A stretch of 64,000 nt of DNA from assembly GCF_900101015.1 (NCBI RefSeq), contig NZ_FNFZ01000002.1, positions 151,221-215,220 on the forward strand, given 5' to 3'. The notes below the pieces were generated by a model. That model saw only the letters and a program-made list of their open reading frames with translations. It was not told where the DNA came from and searched no databases. The stretch comes from Sarcina sp. DSM 11001. GTDB taxonomy: Bacteria; Bacillota; Clostridia; Lachnospirales; Lachnospiraceae. Numbering within the stretch: position 1 is the first letter of the stretch; each line of letters starts with the position of its first letter. Below, one piece after another: positions 9,606 through 20,670 of the stretch. The position numbers and the translations under genes are program-made.

Positions 9606-10823
9606 ATGGAACTTCCGGATCGAAAAATGCGAATATTGAAGGCTGTCGTCAGGAATTATCTGGAGACGGGCGAACCGGTCGGAAGCAGGACCATCTCCAA
9701 GCTCACGGACCTGAAGCTCTCCAGCGCGACGATCCGCAATGAGATGGCGGATCTTGAGGAGCTGGGACTGATCATGCAGCCGCATACGTCCGCAGGACGT
9801 ATTCCGACAGATGCCGGCTACAGGTTCTATGTCGATGATATGCTCAGCGAGGAGCGGAAAGAGCTGCAGCAGGAGAGGAACGAACTGCTGGACATGAAGG
9901 ATTTCCTCATGGCGAAGCAGGACCGTCTGGAAAACCTGCTGCAGAGTGTGGCAAAGACCCTGGCTTCGACGACGAATTATGCCTCCATGATCTCCGCGCC
10001 GACGACCAGGAGCAGCAAGATCAAGTTTATCCAGCTCTCGCAGGTGGATGATCACAATGTTCTTGCCGTCATCGTCATCGAGGGGAACCTCATCCGCAAC
10101 AAGGTGATCCCGGTGGAGGAAGCCCTGTCAGCGGAGAACATGCTCAAGCTCAATATGCTCCTGAACACTAATCTCTGCGGCCTGGCGGTGGAGGAGATCA
10201 CCCTGGGGCTCATAGAAAATATCAAGCGCAACGCCGGGATCCACACAGCGATCGTCAATGATGTTTTCGATGCCGCGGCGGAGATCGTCCGCAGCGAGGA
10301 GGAGCTCAAGATCTATACCAGCGGCGCCAACAACATCTTCCGTTATCCCGAGCTGGCTGACCACCAGCGCGCCAGCGAGATCATCAGTGATTTCGAGGAA
10401 AAACAGGCTCTGGGCAGCATTGTCCAGGAAACCCTGGCGGGCGAGGGCCAGAACGGGATCCAGGTCTATATTGGCGACGAAATGCCGGTAGCGCGCATGC
10501 GCGACTGCAGCGTAGTCACTGCGACCTATGAGCTGGGCGAGGGAATGAAGGGCACCATCGGCATCATCGGTCCCAAGCGAATGGACTATGACAAGGTTGT
10601 CGGCGTGATGAAGGAGATCATGACCCAGCTGGACGCATTATATAAACCCTCCGGACGCGCAGGCGGCAGCCGGAAAAATATGAATGGGAAAAACGAAACG
10701 GGCGCGACAGCCGGTGGCGGGTCAGTCCCGGGCAAAGGACCCGGACAGTCCTTCACGATACCGGACATCCGGATCCCACAGATCAAGCGGATCGAGGTCA
10801 AGGAAATACGGGATCCTGAATAA
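9606..10823 (+). CDS. hrcA: Heat-inducible transcriptional repressor HrcA
   Basis: 405 residues. The N-terminal winged helix carries the HrcA hallmarks ETGEPVGSRTIS and SSATIRNEMADLEE, followed by HTSAGRIPTDAGYRFYVD; the central GAF-like domain and the C-terminal GTIGIIGPKRMDY motif follow. HrcA binds CIRCE and represses chaperone genes, with GroEL keeping it active. Family members are usually about 340-350 residues; here roughly 55 extra residues rich in Gly, Asn and Pro extend the C-terminus. CIRCE sits in its own leader, so it is autoregulated. Confidence 0.97.
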   Translation: MELPDRKMRILKAVVRNYLETGEPVGSRTISKLTDLKLSSATIRNEMADLEELGLIMQPHTSAGRIPTDAGYRFYVDDMLSEERKELQQERNELLDMKDFLMAKQDRLENLLQSVAKTLASTTNYASMISAPTTRSSKIKFIQLSQVDDHNVLAVIVIEGNLIRNKVIPVEEALSAENMLKLNMLLNTNLCGLAVEEITLGLIENIKRNAGIHTAIVNDVFDAAAEIVRSEEELKIYTSGANNIFRYPELADHQRASEIISDFEEKQALGSIVQETLAGEGQNGIQVYIGDEMPVARMRDCSVVTATYELGEGMKGTIGIIGPKRMDYDKVVGVMKEIMTQLDALYKPSGRAGGSRKNMNGKNETGATAGGGSVPGKGPGQSFTIPDIRIPQIKRIEVKEIRDPE

Positions 10824-10903
10824 TATTTTTTACATTTCCGATATAAGAGGAATAAGCAGCAACTGTGTTTATTTTTTGATTTTTTAGATTTATTAGTATG
10901 CTG

Positions 10904-10932
10904 GAAAGCAGGTGCGGAACGCGCCTGCTTTC
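10904..10932. other. Strong hairpin downstream of hrcA
   Basis: A 12-bp stem (10904-10915 with 10921-10932, one G-T pair) and a five-base loop, followed not by T-rich sequence but by TATAATATT. It may end hrcA transcription weakly, or be part of the insertion boundary of the next gene. Confidence 0.6.
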
Positions 10933-10984
10933 TGCTATAATATTGATGCGGCAGAGTCTGACAGAGGCTGGGGAGGAGAATGAT

Positions 10985-12661
10985 ATGGGCACATACCTGA
11001 ATCCCGGGAAACAGAGTTTTCAGATGGCAGTTAACTCCGGGATATTTGTAGACAAGACAGAGATGATCGCCTATTTGAATTCTGTCGTGAATACACAGCA
11101 GCGGTTTGTAAGTGTTTCCCGTCCTCGAAGATTTGGGAAAACGATGGCGGCGGATATGATCTGCGCTTATTATGACAGGACAGAAGAAAGCAGGGAACTG
11201 TTTGAAAAAAGAAAGCTCGCCTCATGCACATTCGATCGTGCCAGAGAAAAAGAAAGAGCCTGGGATGAATATCTTGGAAAATTTGATGTGATCAGGGTAG
11301 TGATGACCAGGTTTATCAAAAAGGGGACATCCGTTTCCAAAGCTCTGGAAAAAATGCAGCGGCTGATCATCCGGGAGTTGAAGAAGGAATATCCTGATGT
11401 TGATTATTTCAGCGATGACGATCTGATCCAGGCATTGGATGATGTTTATGCGGATAATAGACGGAGGGTAGTGATTGTCATTGACGAATGGGACGCAGTT
11501 TTCAGAGAAAGGCAGAATGACAGAGACGGGCAGACGGAATACCTGGATTTTCTCCGCGATCTGATGAAGGACAACAGCCACATTGCGCTTGCTTATATGA
11601 CCGGAATACTCCCGATTAAAAAATACGGAAAACATTCCGCACTGAACATGTTTACGGAATATTCGATGACATTCCCCCGGCAAATTGCGCCCTATACCGG
11701 TTTTACAGAAAAAGAAGTAAGAGATCTCTGTGAAAAATATGGCCGGGATTATGAACGCATCAAAGATTGGTACGATGGATATGAAGTAAGCGATATCATA
11801 CCGCCGGATCCTGATCACGAAAAGCTTAAGGTGACAGGTGGACCGCCAAAAGCGGTTAAATATTCACTTTACAGTCCGCTGTCTGTTGTTGAAGCGATGA
11901 CGACCGGAGTCATTAAGGACTATTGGAACAAGACGGAAACCTATGAAGCATTGGCGGATTATATCCGAAAAGACTATGATGGATTAAAAGACGCAGTTGC
12001 TCTTTTGATGGACGGAGCCCGGCTGAGAATAGATACATCCGCTTATCAGAATGACATGACGACATTCTCGGGGAAGGACGATGTGCTCTCACTGCTTATT
12101 CATCTTGGCTATCTTGGTTTTGATGATGAGAGAAGCGAGGTGTTCATTCCTAATCGTGAAATACTGGACGAGTTCAAGACCTCAACCAGGTCTGAAGAAT
12201 GGGATGAACCCTTGAGAGCATATGAGGCGTCCGGTGAGCTGCTGAGGGCAACATGGGCAGAAGATGCGGAGAAAGTGGCTGAATTGATTGAGACGGCACA
12301 TAATTGCGCCGGGAATAGAACTTATAACGATGAAACCGCATTGAGCTATAGTATTCAGCTGGCATATTATGCTGCGCAAAAGTATTACACGACCATACTT
12401 GAACTGGATACAGGCAAAGGGTTTGCGGACATTGTTTACCTTCCATCACCCATGTATCCGCATATTCCTGTACTTTTGATAGAACTGAAATATGATAAAT
12501 CGGCAAAGGGGGCTATTGCCCAGATCAGGAGACAAGATTATCCCGCAAGACTGGAGCATTACAGAGGGAACATTCTTCTGGTTGGAGTCAATTACGACAG
12601 GGATGTTTCAAACGTGAAACCAGAGTTTAAGCATCATACCTGTGTCATAGAAAAGGCGTAG
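10985..12661 (+). CDS. AAA-ATPase-like / PD-(D/E)XK nuclease-like protein (PF09820/PF08011 type)
   Basis: 558 residues. The N-terminus begins with the conserved pattern LNPGKQSFQMAVNSGIFVDK, followed by a P-loop-like RPRRFGKTMAADM and a Walker B-like VVIVIDEWDAVF. The C-terminal quarter has LDTGKGFADIVYLP and LLIELKYDKSAKGA, a PD-(D/E)XK nuclease pattern. Family function is unknown; copies are numerous in Bacteroidetes and Clostridia genomes. The ATG at 10985 follows GGGGAGGAGAATGAT. It is AT-richer than its neighbours and sits between hrcA and grpE, which are usually contiguous, suggesting insertion. It ends at a good terminator. Confidence 0.85.
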   Translation: MGTYLNPGKQSFQMAVNSGIFVDKTEMIAYLNSVVNTQQRFVSVSRPRRFGKTMAADMICAYYDRTEESRELFEKRKLASCTFDRAREKERAWDEYLGKFDVIRVVMTRFIKKGTSVSKALEKMQRLIIRELKKEYPDVDYFSDDDLIQALDDVYADNRRRVVIVIDEWDAVFRERQNDRDGQTEYLDFLRDLMKDNSHIALAYMTGILPIKKYGKHSALNMFTEYSMTFPRQIAPYTGFTEKEVRDLCEKYGRDYERIKDWYDGYEVSDIIPPDPDHEKLKVTGGPPKAVKYSLYSPLSVVEAMTTGVIKDYWNKTETYEALADYIRKDYDGLKDAVALLMDGARLRIDTSAYQNDMTTFSGKDDVLSLLIHLGYLGFDDERSEVFIPNREILDEFKTSTRSEEWDEPLRAYEASGELLRATWAEDAEKVAELIETAHNCAGNRTYNDETALSYSIQLAYYAAQKYYTTILELDTGKGFADIVYLPSPMYPHIPVLLIELKYDKSAKGAIAQIRRQDYPARLEHYRGNILLVGVNYDRDVSNVKPEFKHHTCVIEKA

Positions 12662-12723
12662 ACAGTATATCAAAACCGTTATATGGATCATGACAGCTGC
12701 CTGTGAATGACCAGGATCACCCG

Positions 12724-12753
12724 GCTGGAACGCATTGGCGTTCCAGCTTTTTT
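12724..12753 (+). terminator. Rho-independent terminator
   Basis: GCTGGAACGC (12724-12733) and GCGTTCCAGC (12738-12747) form a perfect 10-bp stem with a four-base loop, followed by six T. It isolates the AAA-ATPase-like gene from grpE. Confidence 0.95.
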
Positions 12754-12821
12754 CATATCAGTATTTATTTCATTTATTCACTTCATTTATTTTCATTTCA
12801 CGAATTCTTTACAAATTGCTG

Positions 12822-12850
12822 TTGACATAAGGTCTTTAGGGTGATATTCT
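12822..12850 (+). promoter_or_regulatory. grpE-dnaK-dnaJ promoter
   Basis: TTGACA (12822-12827), 17-bp spacer, TATTCT (12845-12850), placed 15 bp before the second CIRCE. Confidence 0.9.
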
Positions 12851-12865
12851 CTCAAATGAAAGATG

Positions 12866-12892
12866 TTAGCACTCGAATCGAGTGAGTGCTAA
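12866..12892. promoter_or_regulatory. CIRCE operator for HrcA (grpE copy)
   Basis: TTAGCACTC (12866-12874), 9-bp spacer, GAGTGCTAA (12884-12892), a perfect CIRCE. With the hrcA copy this gives HrcA control of both transcription units. Confidence 0.97.
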
Positions 12893-12930
12893 CAGAGAAC
12901 AGAAACAGACAGAAAGGAAGTCAGCATATC

Positions 12931-13635
12931 ATGGTAGAAAAGACAGTGGAGGAAATGCTGCAGGAGGAGATTCCTGTGACAGGAGAAGCCTCGGAGGAAG
13001 CTTCCACAGAGGAGACTTCGGGATCCGATGCAGCCGCTGATACTGACAGCATGGATGCCGATCAGGAAGAGAGCGGGGAGGCCGCAGAGGAAGAGACTTC
13101 GGAAGGAGAGGCCTCCGGCGATGATCTCGATCCTGATGAAACCGGTGAAGATAAAAAAGGCTTTTTTAAAAAGCTTAAAAAAGGTGATAAAGAAAAGACA
13201 GCCCTTCAGGAGAAGATCGAGGCTCTTGAGGACCGGGTGAAGCGCCAGATGGCGGAGTTCGACAATTTCCGCAAGCGCACCGAAAAGGAGAAACAGCAGA
13301 TGTTCTCCATGGGTGAGCGAAATGCCATCGAGAAAATGCTGCCGATCGTCGATAACTTTGAGCGCGGCCTGGCCACTGTTCCCGAAGAGGAAAAGGACGG
13401 CCCGCTGGCCAGCGGCATGGAGATGGTATACCGCCAGCTTCTGAAGCAGCTCGAAGCTATGGGCGTCGCCCCGATCGAGGCGGTCGGAAAGGAATTCGAT
13501 CCCGCCTTCCACAATGCGGTCATGCAGGTGGAGAGCGACGAATACCCGTCCGGCACAGTCGCCCAGGAGTTCCAGAAGGGATACACCTATCACGGAACGG
13601 TCATCCGTTACAGCATGGTGGGCGTCGTCCAGTAG
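12931..13635 (+). CDS. grpE: Nucleotide exchange factor GrpE
   Basis: 234 residues. Residues 1-80 are very acidic and low in complexity (Glu, Ser, Thr), then a Lys-rich patch, a coiled-coil helix (85-130) with the GrpE core AEFDNFRKRTEKE, and the C-terminal beta domain with FDPAFHNAVMQV. GrpE releases ADP from DnaK. The ATG at 12931 is chosen because AGAAAGGAAG precedes it; an in-frame ATG at 12886 lies inside the CIRCE half-site. First gene of the grpE-dnaK-dnaJ unit. Confidence 0.97.
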   Translation: MVEKTVEEMLQEEIPVTGEASEEASTEETSGSDAAADTDSMDADQEESGEAAEEETSEGEASGDDLDPDETGEDKKGFFKKLKKGDKEKTALQEKIEALEDRVKRQMAEFDNFRKRTEKEKQQMFSMGERNAIEKMLPIVDNFERGLATVPEEEKDGPLASGMEMVYRQLLKQLEAMGVAPIEAVGKEFDPAFHNAVMQVESDEYPSGTVAQEFQKGYTYHGTVIRYSMVGVVQ

Positions 13636-13740
13636 TCCATTGCTGAAAGGGGCCGGCGGATAATCCCATAATTTTGAAAGCTGGAGAATATAACCGCGGC
13701 AGCTGCCGCGTTGACCATAGATCTTCCATTTAAGTCAGGT

Positions 13741-15840
<2,100 letters not shown>

Positions 15841-15910
15841 AGTGTAACAGCTTTACAAATACATCCGGGTGTGGTATAAAAATATTTTGTTGCCGTCAGG
15901 CAATGACGAT

Positions 15911-15976
15911 GCCCAGGCCGTACCAGCGGCCTGGGCTAAATGTGTGATTAAGACTTTGTGTGTGATTAAGACTTTG
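15911..15976. other. Hairpin and direct repeat upstream of dnaJ
   Basis: GCCCAGGCCG (15911-15920) and CGGCCTGGGC (15927-15936) form a perfect 10-bp stem with no T-tail. It is followed by two identical 18-bp copies of TGTGTGATTAAGACTTTG (15941-15958, 15959-15976). The stem could attenuate dnaJ relative to dnaK or stabilise the dnaK mRNA end. Confidence 0.75.
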
Positions 15977-16010
15977 TGTGACCTGAACGCAGGACGGATT
16001 GGGTGTTTAT

Positions 16011-17198
16011 ATGGCAGAACAGAAAAGAGATTATTATGAGGTCCTGGGCGTGGAAAAGAGCGCGTCAGAGGACGAGATCAAAAAGGCGTACCGCAAGCTC
16101 GCAAAAAAGTATCATCCGGATATGAACCCGGGCGACAAGGAGGCGGAAGCCAAGTTCAAAGAGGCTTCAGAGGCCTATGCAGTCCTGAGCGACAGCGAGA
16201 AACGGGCCAAGTATGACCAGTTCGGCCATGCGGCATTTGACGGCAGCGGCGGCTTCGGCGCAGGCGGATTTGACTTTACCGGCGCGGATTTCTCAGATAT
16301 TTTCGGGGATCTTTTCGGCGGCATGTTCGGCGGCGGCCGCAGCAGGGGCGCTTCCAACGGCCCCATGAAGGGCGCGAATATCCGCACCAGCGTCAGGATC
16401 ACCTTCCTGGAAGCTGTTTTCGGCACAGAAAAAGACCTGACCATGAACCTCAAGGATCCCTGCCCCACATGTAACGGAACGGGCGCAAAGCCTGGGACAT
16501 CACCCCAGATGTGTCCCAAGTGCGGAGGCAAGGGACAGGTGGTCTTTACTCAGCAGTCCTTCTTCGGGACGGTCCGGAACGTACAGACCTGCCCGGACTG
16601 CGGAGGAAGCGGCAAGATCATCAAGGACAAGTGCACGGACTGCGGCGGTACCGGTTATATCACCAGCCGCAAGACCATCAATGTATCAATCCCTGCCGGA
16701 ATTGATAATGGTCAGAGTGTCCGCATCCGCGAAAAGGGCGAGCCCGGGATCAACGGCGGACCCCGCGGCGATCTTCTGGTGGAGGTCATCGTATCTCCTC
16801 ATGAGACCTTTGAGAGGGATGGGATCGATATCTTTTCCATGGTCAGGATCTCCTACCCCATCGCAGCCCTCGGCGGCAGCGTCATGATCGACACCGTCGA
16901 CGGCAGGATCGTCTACGACGTGAAAGCCGGCACACAGACAGGAACGCAGATCCGTTTCCGCAACAAGGGCGTGCCGAGCCTTCGAAACAAGGACATCCGG
17001 GGCAACCATTATGTGACCTTGGTGGTGGAAGTCCCCACGAAACTCAGCAAGGAAGCCAAGGAGGTCCTGCGCAAGTTTGACGAACTGACAGGAGACTCCC
17101 TCACCGCTGTGGAACGCGCGGGAAATAAGGACAATAAAGACGGCGAATCGGAAAAGAAAGACCATAAGGAAAAGAAAAAGCACTTTTGGGAAAAATAA
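16011..17198 (+). CDS. dnaJ: Molecular chaperone DnaJ (Hsp40)
   Basis: 395 residues. J domain at residues 5-70 with the HPD motif ([10 protein letters not shown]), Gly/Phe-rich region (75-120), four CxxCxGxG zinc motifs ([32 protein letters not shown]) and the C-terminal substrate domain. It stimulates DnaK ATPase and delivers clients. The ATG at 16011 matches the family start; a TTG at 15999 next to AGGACGGA is an alternative. The C-terminus is lysine-rich ([11 protein letters not shown]). Confidence 0.98.
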   Translation: MAEQKRDYYEVLGVEKSASEDEIKKAYRKLAKKYHPDMNPGDKEAEAKFKEASEAYAVLSDSEKRAKYDQFGHAAFDGSGGFGAGGFDFTGADFSDIFGDLFGGMFGGGRSRGASNGPMKGANIRTSVRITFLEAVFGTEKDLTMNLKDPCPTCNGTGAKPGTSPQMCPKCGGKGQVVFTQQSFFGTVRNVQTCPDCGGSGKIIKDKCTDCGGTGYITSRKTINVSIPAGIDNGQSVRIREKGEPGINGGPRGDLLVEVIVSPHETFERDGIDIFSMVRISYPIAALGGSVMIDTVDGRIVYDVKAGTQTGTQIRFRNKGVPSLRNKDIRGNHYVTLVVEVPTKLSKEAKEVLRKFDELTGDSLTAVERAGNKDNKDGESEKKDHKEKKKHFWEK

Positions 17199-17199
17199 C

Positions 17200-17352
17200 T
17201 TCCGGGGAAAGGGCTTCCGGAAAAAGCAGTTTCCGGAAAAAGCAGTTTCCGGAAAAAGCAGCTTCCGGAAAAAGCAGCCTGCAGAAAAACAGGTTCCGGA
17301 AAAGCAGCTTCCGGAAGAAACAGGCTCCGGAAAAGATAAAATTTCCGGAGAA
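17200..17352 (+). repeat. Tandem repeat array downstream of dnaJ
   Basis: Begins two bases after the dnaJ stop. Units of about 17 nt built on TTCCGGAAAAAGCAG, clear for at least six copies and degrading toward 17350. Every unit contains the palindrome TTCCGGAA, so the transcript can fold in many ways. Confidence 0.9.
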
Positions 17353-17517
17353 ATATTCCGAATGAAATAAAGAGAAAGTTGTCAGGAGCTCTCTTCTGGC
17401 AACTTTCGCGTATACGCGTATATCGGGAGACAAGGGATTCCGGCAGCCCGCCGGATAAAAAATGACACGTCACCAGGAACGTCGACAAGACAGATAAACA
17501 GGGAGCAGGTACCTGCC

Positions 17518-18522
17518 ATGAAATGGATGAGATTCAGGATCCGTACCAAAACGGACGCAGAGGATATATTGATCAGCTTTATGGAGGATATCGGACTGGA
17601 CGGAGCCCAGATCGAGGACAATGTTCCTCTGACGGCTGCCGAAAAGGAGCAGATGTTCGTGGACATTCTGCCTGAGACAAAGGCCGATGACGGCACAGCT
17701 GTTCTGAGTTTTTACCTGGAGGAGAATGAGGACGGGTCTCTGACTGTGGACGGAGAGAAGTGTACTCCTGAGGAGATCCGCAGCAGGATCCTGGACAAAA
17801 TAGAGGAGATCCGGGCGTTTACAGACCTCGGCGAGGGAACGGTCAGTGTGGATGAGACAGAAGATATTGACTGGATCAACAATTGGAAACAGTATTTCCA
17901 CCAGTTCTGGATCGATGACATTCTGGTGATCCCTTCCTGGGAGGAACCGGAAAAAGTGATTGAGAACGGCCGGGAAAAGGTGCCCTTCCTCACCTTCCAC
18001 ATTGATCCGGGAACGGCTTTCGGAACAGGAATGCATGAGACGACACAGCTGTGCATTCGCCGGCTCCGCCAGTTTATCACTCCCCAGACAGACCTTCTGG
18101 ATGTGGGCACCGGGAGCGGGATCCTGGCTCTCCTCGCGCTCAAGCTGGGGATCCGGTCCGCTGTCGGGACAGATCTTGACCCCTGTACCCTGCCTGCGAT
18201 CGCGGACAACTGTGCCGCGAACGGAGTCGATCCCGCAAGGTTTGATGTCATTCTCGGCAACCTGATCGATGCCCCTTCTGTGCAGGAACGGGTGGGAGAA
18301 GGCCGCTATGATGTGGTTCTGGCCAATATCCTGCCGGATGTGCTGATCCCTTTGACCCCGCAGGCGGTGCGCTGTCTCAAGCCCGGCGGCATTTATATCA
18401 CCTCCGGGATCCTGATCGAGCGCGCAGGAAGTGTTGAGGATGCCATGCGCAGGGAGGGACTGGAGATCCTGGAGACGATCAGGCAGGGCGAGTGGTGCTG
18501 TGTGACCGGCAGAAAGAAGTGA
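17518..18522 (+). CDS. prmA: Ribosomal protein L11 methyltransferase
   Basis: 334 residues. The PrmA hallmark FGTGMHETTQLC and the SAM-binding motif LDVGTGSGILAL are in the second half; the N-terminal half is the L11-recognition domain. It trimethylates ribosomal protein L11. GGAGCAGGTACCTGCC precedes the ATG. It stands next to dnaJ and rsmE, a common arrangement in Firmicutes. Confidence 0.95.
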   Translation: MKWMRFRIRTKTDAEDILISFMEDIGLDGAQIEDNVPLTAAEKEQMFVDILPETKADDGTAVLSFYLEENEDGSLTVDGEKCTPEEIRSRILDKIEEIRAFTDLGEGTVSVDETEDIDWINNWKQYFHQFWIDDILVIPSWEEPEKVIENGREKVPFLTFHIDPGTAFGTGMHETTQLCIRRLRQFITPQTDLLDVGTGSGILALLALKLGIRSAVGTDLDPCTLPAIADNCAANGVDPARFDVILGNLIDAPSVQERVGEGRYDVVLANILPDVLIPLTPQAVRCLKPGGIYITSGILIERAGSVEDAMRREGLEILETIRQGEWCCVTGRKK

Positions 18523-18596
18523 CAGAGCTGAAAAAACAGCTGTAACAGGAGACTGTCACAGCAGATTGGAAAAAACCAGCAGAACCGGAGGCGGCC

Positions 18597-19358
18597 ATGG
18601 TTCAGGTTTTCGCGGATCTTTCCGCCATGCAGGACGGCATACTGTCCATAGGCGGAAATGACTATAATCATATCAAAAATGTCCTGCGTATGCACCCGGG
18701 TGACCAGCTGGCTGTCCGCCCGGACACGGACGGAAACCAAGAAGGGAGCGGAGAATATCTTTTTGAGATCGTTTCCTTTTCAGAGAGTACGGTGATCTGC
18801 CGGCTCTTGTCTGTGCGGGAGGCGCAGACTGAGCTCCCGGTGCGGGTCCTGCTGTTTCAGGGCCTGCCCAAGGCCGACAAGATGGATCAGATCGTGCAGA
18901 AGACTGTGGAGCTGGGCGTCACGGATATCATTCCCGTGCAGATGCACAGGAGCATCGTGAAGCTTTCCGGCGACAAACGGAAAAAACGCATAGACAGATG
19001 GCAGCTGATCGCGGAAGCCGCTGCGAAGCAGAGCAGACGGAGCATCCTTCCGCAGGTACATGACCTGTGCCTGATGAAAGACGCTCTTGCCATGGCAGCG
19101 GCGGAGGCAGACCGGATCTTTGTCCCCTATGAAGCGGAAGCCGGCTCTGCCGGGACGCGCGCGATGCTGGAACAGCTGCGCCCCGGGCAGAGGGTCGCGG
19201 TTTTTGTGGGACCGGAGGGCGGCTTTGAGGAATCGGAGATTGAACTGGCGAGGGAACAGGGCGCCCAGACGATCTCCCTGGGCAGGCGGATCCTGAGAAC
19301 GGAGACGGCGGCACCGGCCTTTTTGGCCTTCCTGACCTATCGGTTTGAACTGGACTGA
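18597..19358 (+). CDS. rsmE: 16S rRNA (uracil1498-N3)-methyltransferase
   Basis: 253 residues. PUA-like N-terminal domain (1-75) and a SPOUT methyltransferase domain with the knot motifs VGPEGGFEESEIELA and LGRRILRTETAAPAFLA. It methylates U1498 in the decoding region of 16S rRNA. The gene follows prmA by 74 bp, with GGAGGCGGCC as ribosome-binding site. Confidence 0.95.
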   Translation: MVQVFADLSAMQDGILSIGGNDYNHIKNVLRMHPGDQLAVRPDTDGNQEGSGEYLFEIVSFSESTVICRLLSVREAQTELPVRVLLFQGLPKADKMDQIVQKTVELGVTDIIPVQMHRSIVKLSGDKRKKRIDRWQLIAEAAAKQSRRSILPQVHDLCLMKDALAMAAAEADRIFVPYEAEAGSAGTRAMLEQLRPGQRVAVFVGPEGGFEESEIELAREQGAQTISLGRRILRTETAAPAFLAFLTYRFELD

Positions 19359-19425
19359 AAACATATCTGTTCTGCTTCTATGCAGATGATGCAGGCGGCA
19401 TGGAACAGGACATGGAGTAATCAAT

Positions 19426-20595
19426 ATGACCGGACAGAAAAGAGACATTTATCTCGACAATTCCGCGACGACGAGATGCTTTCCCGAAGCCGCCGCATTG
19501 ATGAACGAGATTTTTCTGGAGGATTACGGAAACCCTTCCAGCATGCACCACAGGGGAGTGACTGCCGAGAGACGGGTTCTCGAGGCAAAAAAGACGCTGG
19601 CAGGACTTCTGAAAGTAAAGGAAAAAAATCTGTATTTTACTTCCTGCGGGACGGAGTCGGACAATCTGGCCATCATCGGCGGAGCGCTGGCCGCGCAGCG
19701 CCGGGGCAGACACCTGATCACGACCAGGATCGAGCATCCTGCGGTCCTGGAGGCAATGAAATACCTCGAAGCACAGGGCTTCGAGATCACATATCTGGGT
19801 GTGGACCGGGACGGCCTCGTCTCTGCAGAGGAGACGGCCGCGGCTGTGAGACCGGATACCATCCTGGTCTCTGTGATGCACACGAATAATGAGATCGGCT
19901 CGGTGCAGCCGATCGAGGAGATCGGCAGAGCGGTCAAGGCGGTCAATCCCCGCGTCCTCTTTCATGTGGATGCTGTGCAGGGCTTTGGAAAGTCACTGAT
20001 CCTGCCGAAAAGGATGCACATTGACCTCCTGGCGGCCAGCGGGCACAAGATCCACGGTCCCAAGGGCGTCGGCCTCTTGTATGTGGCGGACGGCGTCCGT
20101 CTGGAACCCCTCCTGCACGGGGGCGGTCAGCAGGGAGGCATGAGGTCCGGAACGGAAAACGTTCCCGGCATTGCCGGAATGGCCCTGGCGGCAAAGCTTT
20201 TGTGCGGGAATCTGGATGAGGACCGTCAGAGACTGTTCGCCATGAAAAACAGGCTTATTGACAGGCTCCGGGAGATCCCGGATATTGAATTCAACGGAAG
20301 GACGGATGAGACGGCGGCTCCCCATATCCTGAGTGTCCGCGTCCGGGGCGTGCGGGCGGAGGTCCTGCTGCACGCGCTGGAGGACAAGGGAATCTATGTC
20401 TCATCGGGAAGCGCCTGCTCCTCGAATCATCCGCGCCCCTCTGAAACACTGGCTGCGATCGGCACTCCGGCTTCTGAGATGGACAACTCCATCCGCATGA
20501 GCCTCTCCGTAATGAATACAATGGAAGAGATGGATGCGGCTGCTCAGGCCGTCGGGGAGATCGTTCCGCTTTTGAGAAAATATATAAGACGATGA
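19426..20595 (+). CDS. Cysteine desulfurase (NifS/IscS family)
   Basis: 389 residues, class V aminotransferase fold. Start motif YLDNSATTR, the PLP-lysine motif ASGHKIHGPKGVG, and the mobile-loop active-site cysteine in SSGSACSSNHPRPSE are all present. It transfers sulfur from cysteine to a persulfide. The gene directly precedes thiI, the same pair as nifZ-thiI in B. subtilis, so its main client is probably ThiI for 4-thiouridine in tRNA. Confidence 0.95.
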   Translation: MTGQKRDIYLDNSATTRCFPEAAALMNEIFLEDYGNPSSMHHRGVTAERRVLEAKKTLAGLLKVKEKNLYFTSCGTESDNLAIIGGALAAQRRGRHLITTRIEHPAVLEAMKYLEAQGFEITYLGVDRDGLVSAEETAAAVRPDTILVSVMHTNNEIGSVQPIEEIGRAVKAVNPRVLFHVDAVQGFGKSLILPKRMHIDLLAASGHKIHGPKGVGLLYVADGVRLEPLLHGGGQQGGMRSGTENVPGIAGMALAAKLLCGNLDEDRQRLFAMKNRLIDRLREIPDIEFNGRTDETAAPHILSVRVRGVRAEVLLHALEDKGIYVSSGSACSSNHPRPSETLAAIGTPASEMDNSIRMSLSVMNTMEEMDAAAQAVGEIVPLLRKYIRR

Positions 20596-20670
20596 GGACT
20601 GCCTGCCACACAGGGCTTTTGAACGGTGTACAAGGAATAGAACGGTACACTGAAAATGAAGGGATTCTCT

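Noticed and set aside
17200-17352. Terminator after dnaJ
   Set aside because: The palindromic TTCCGGAA units give many weak stems but no stem followed by a T-run.
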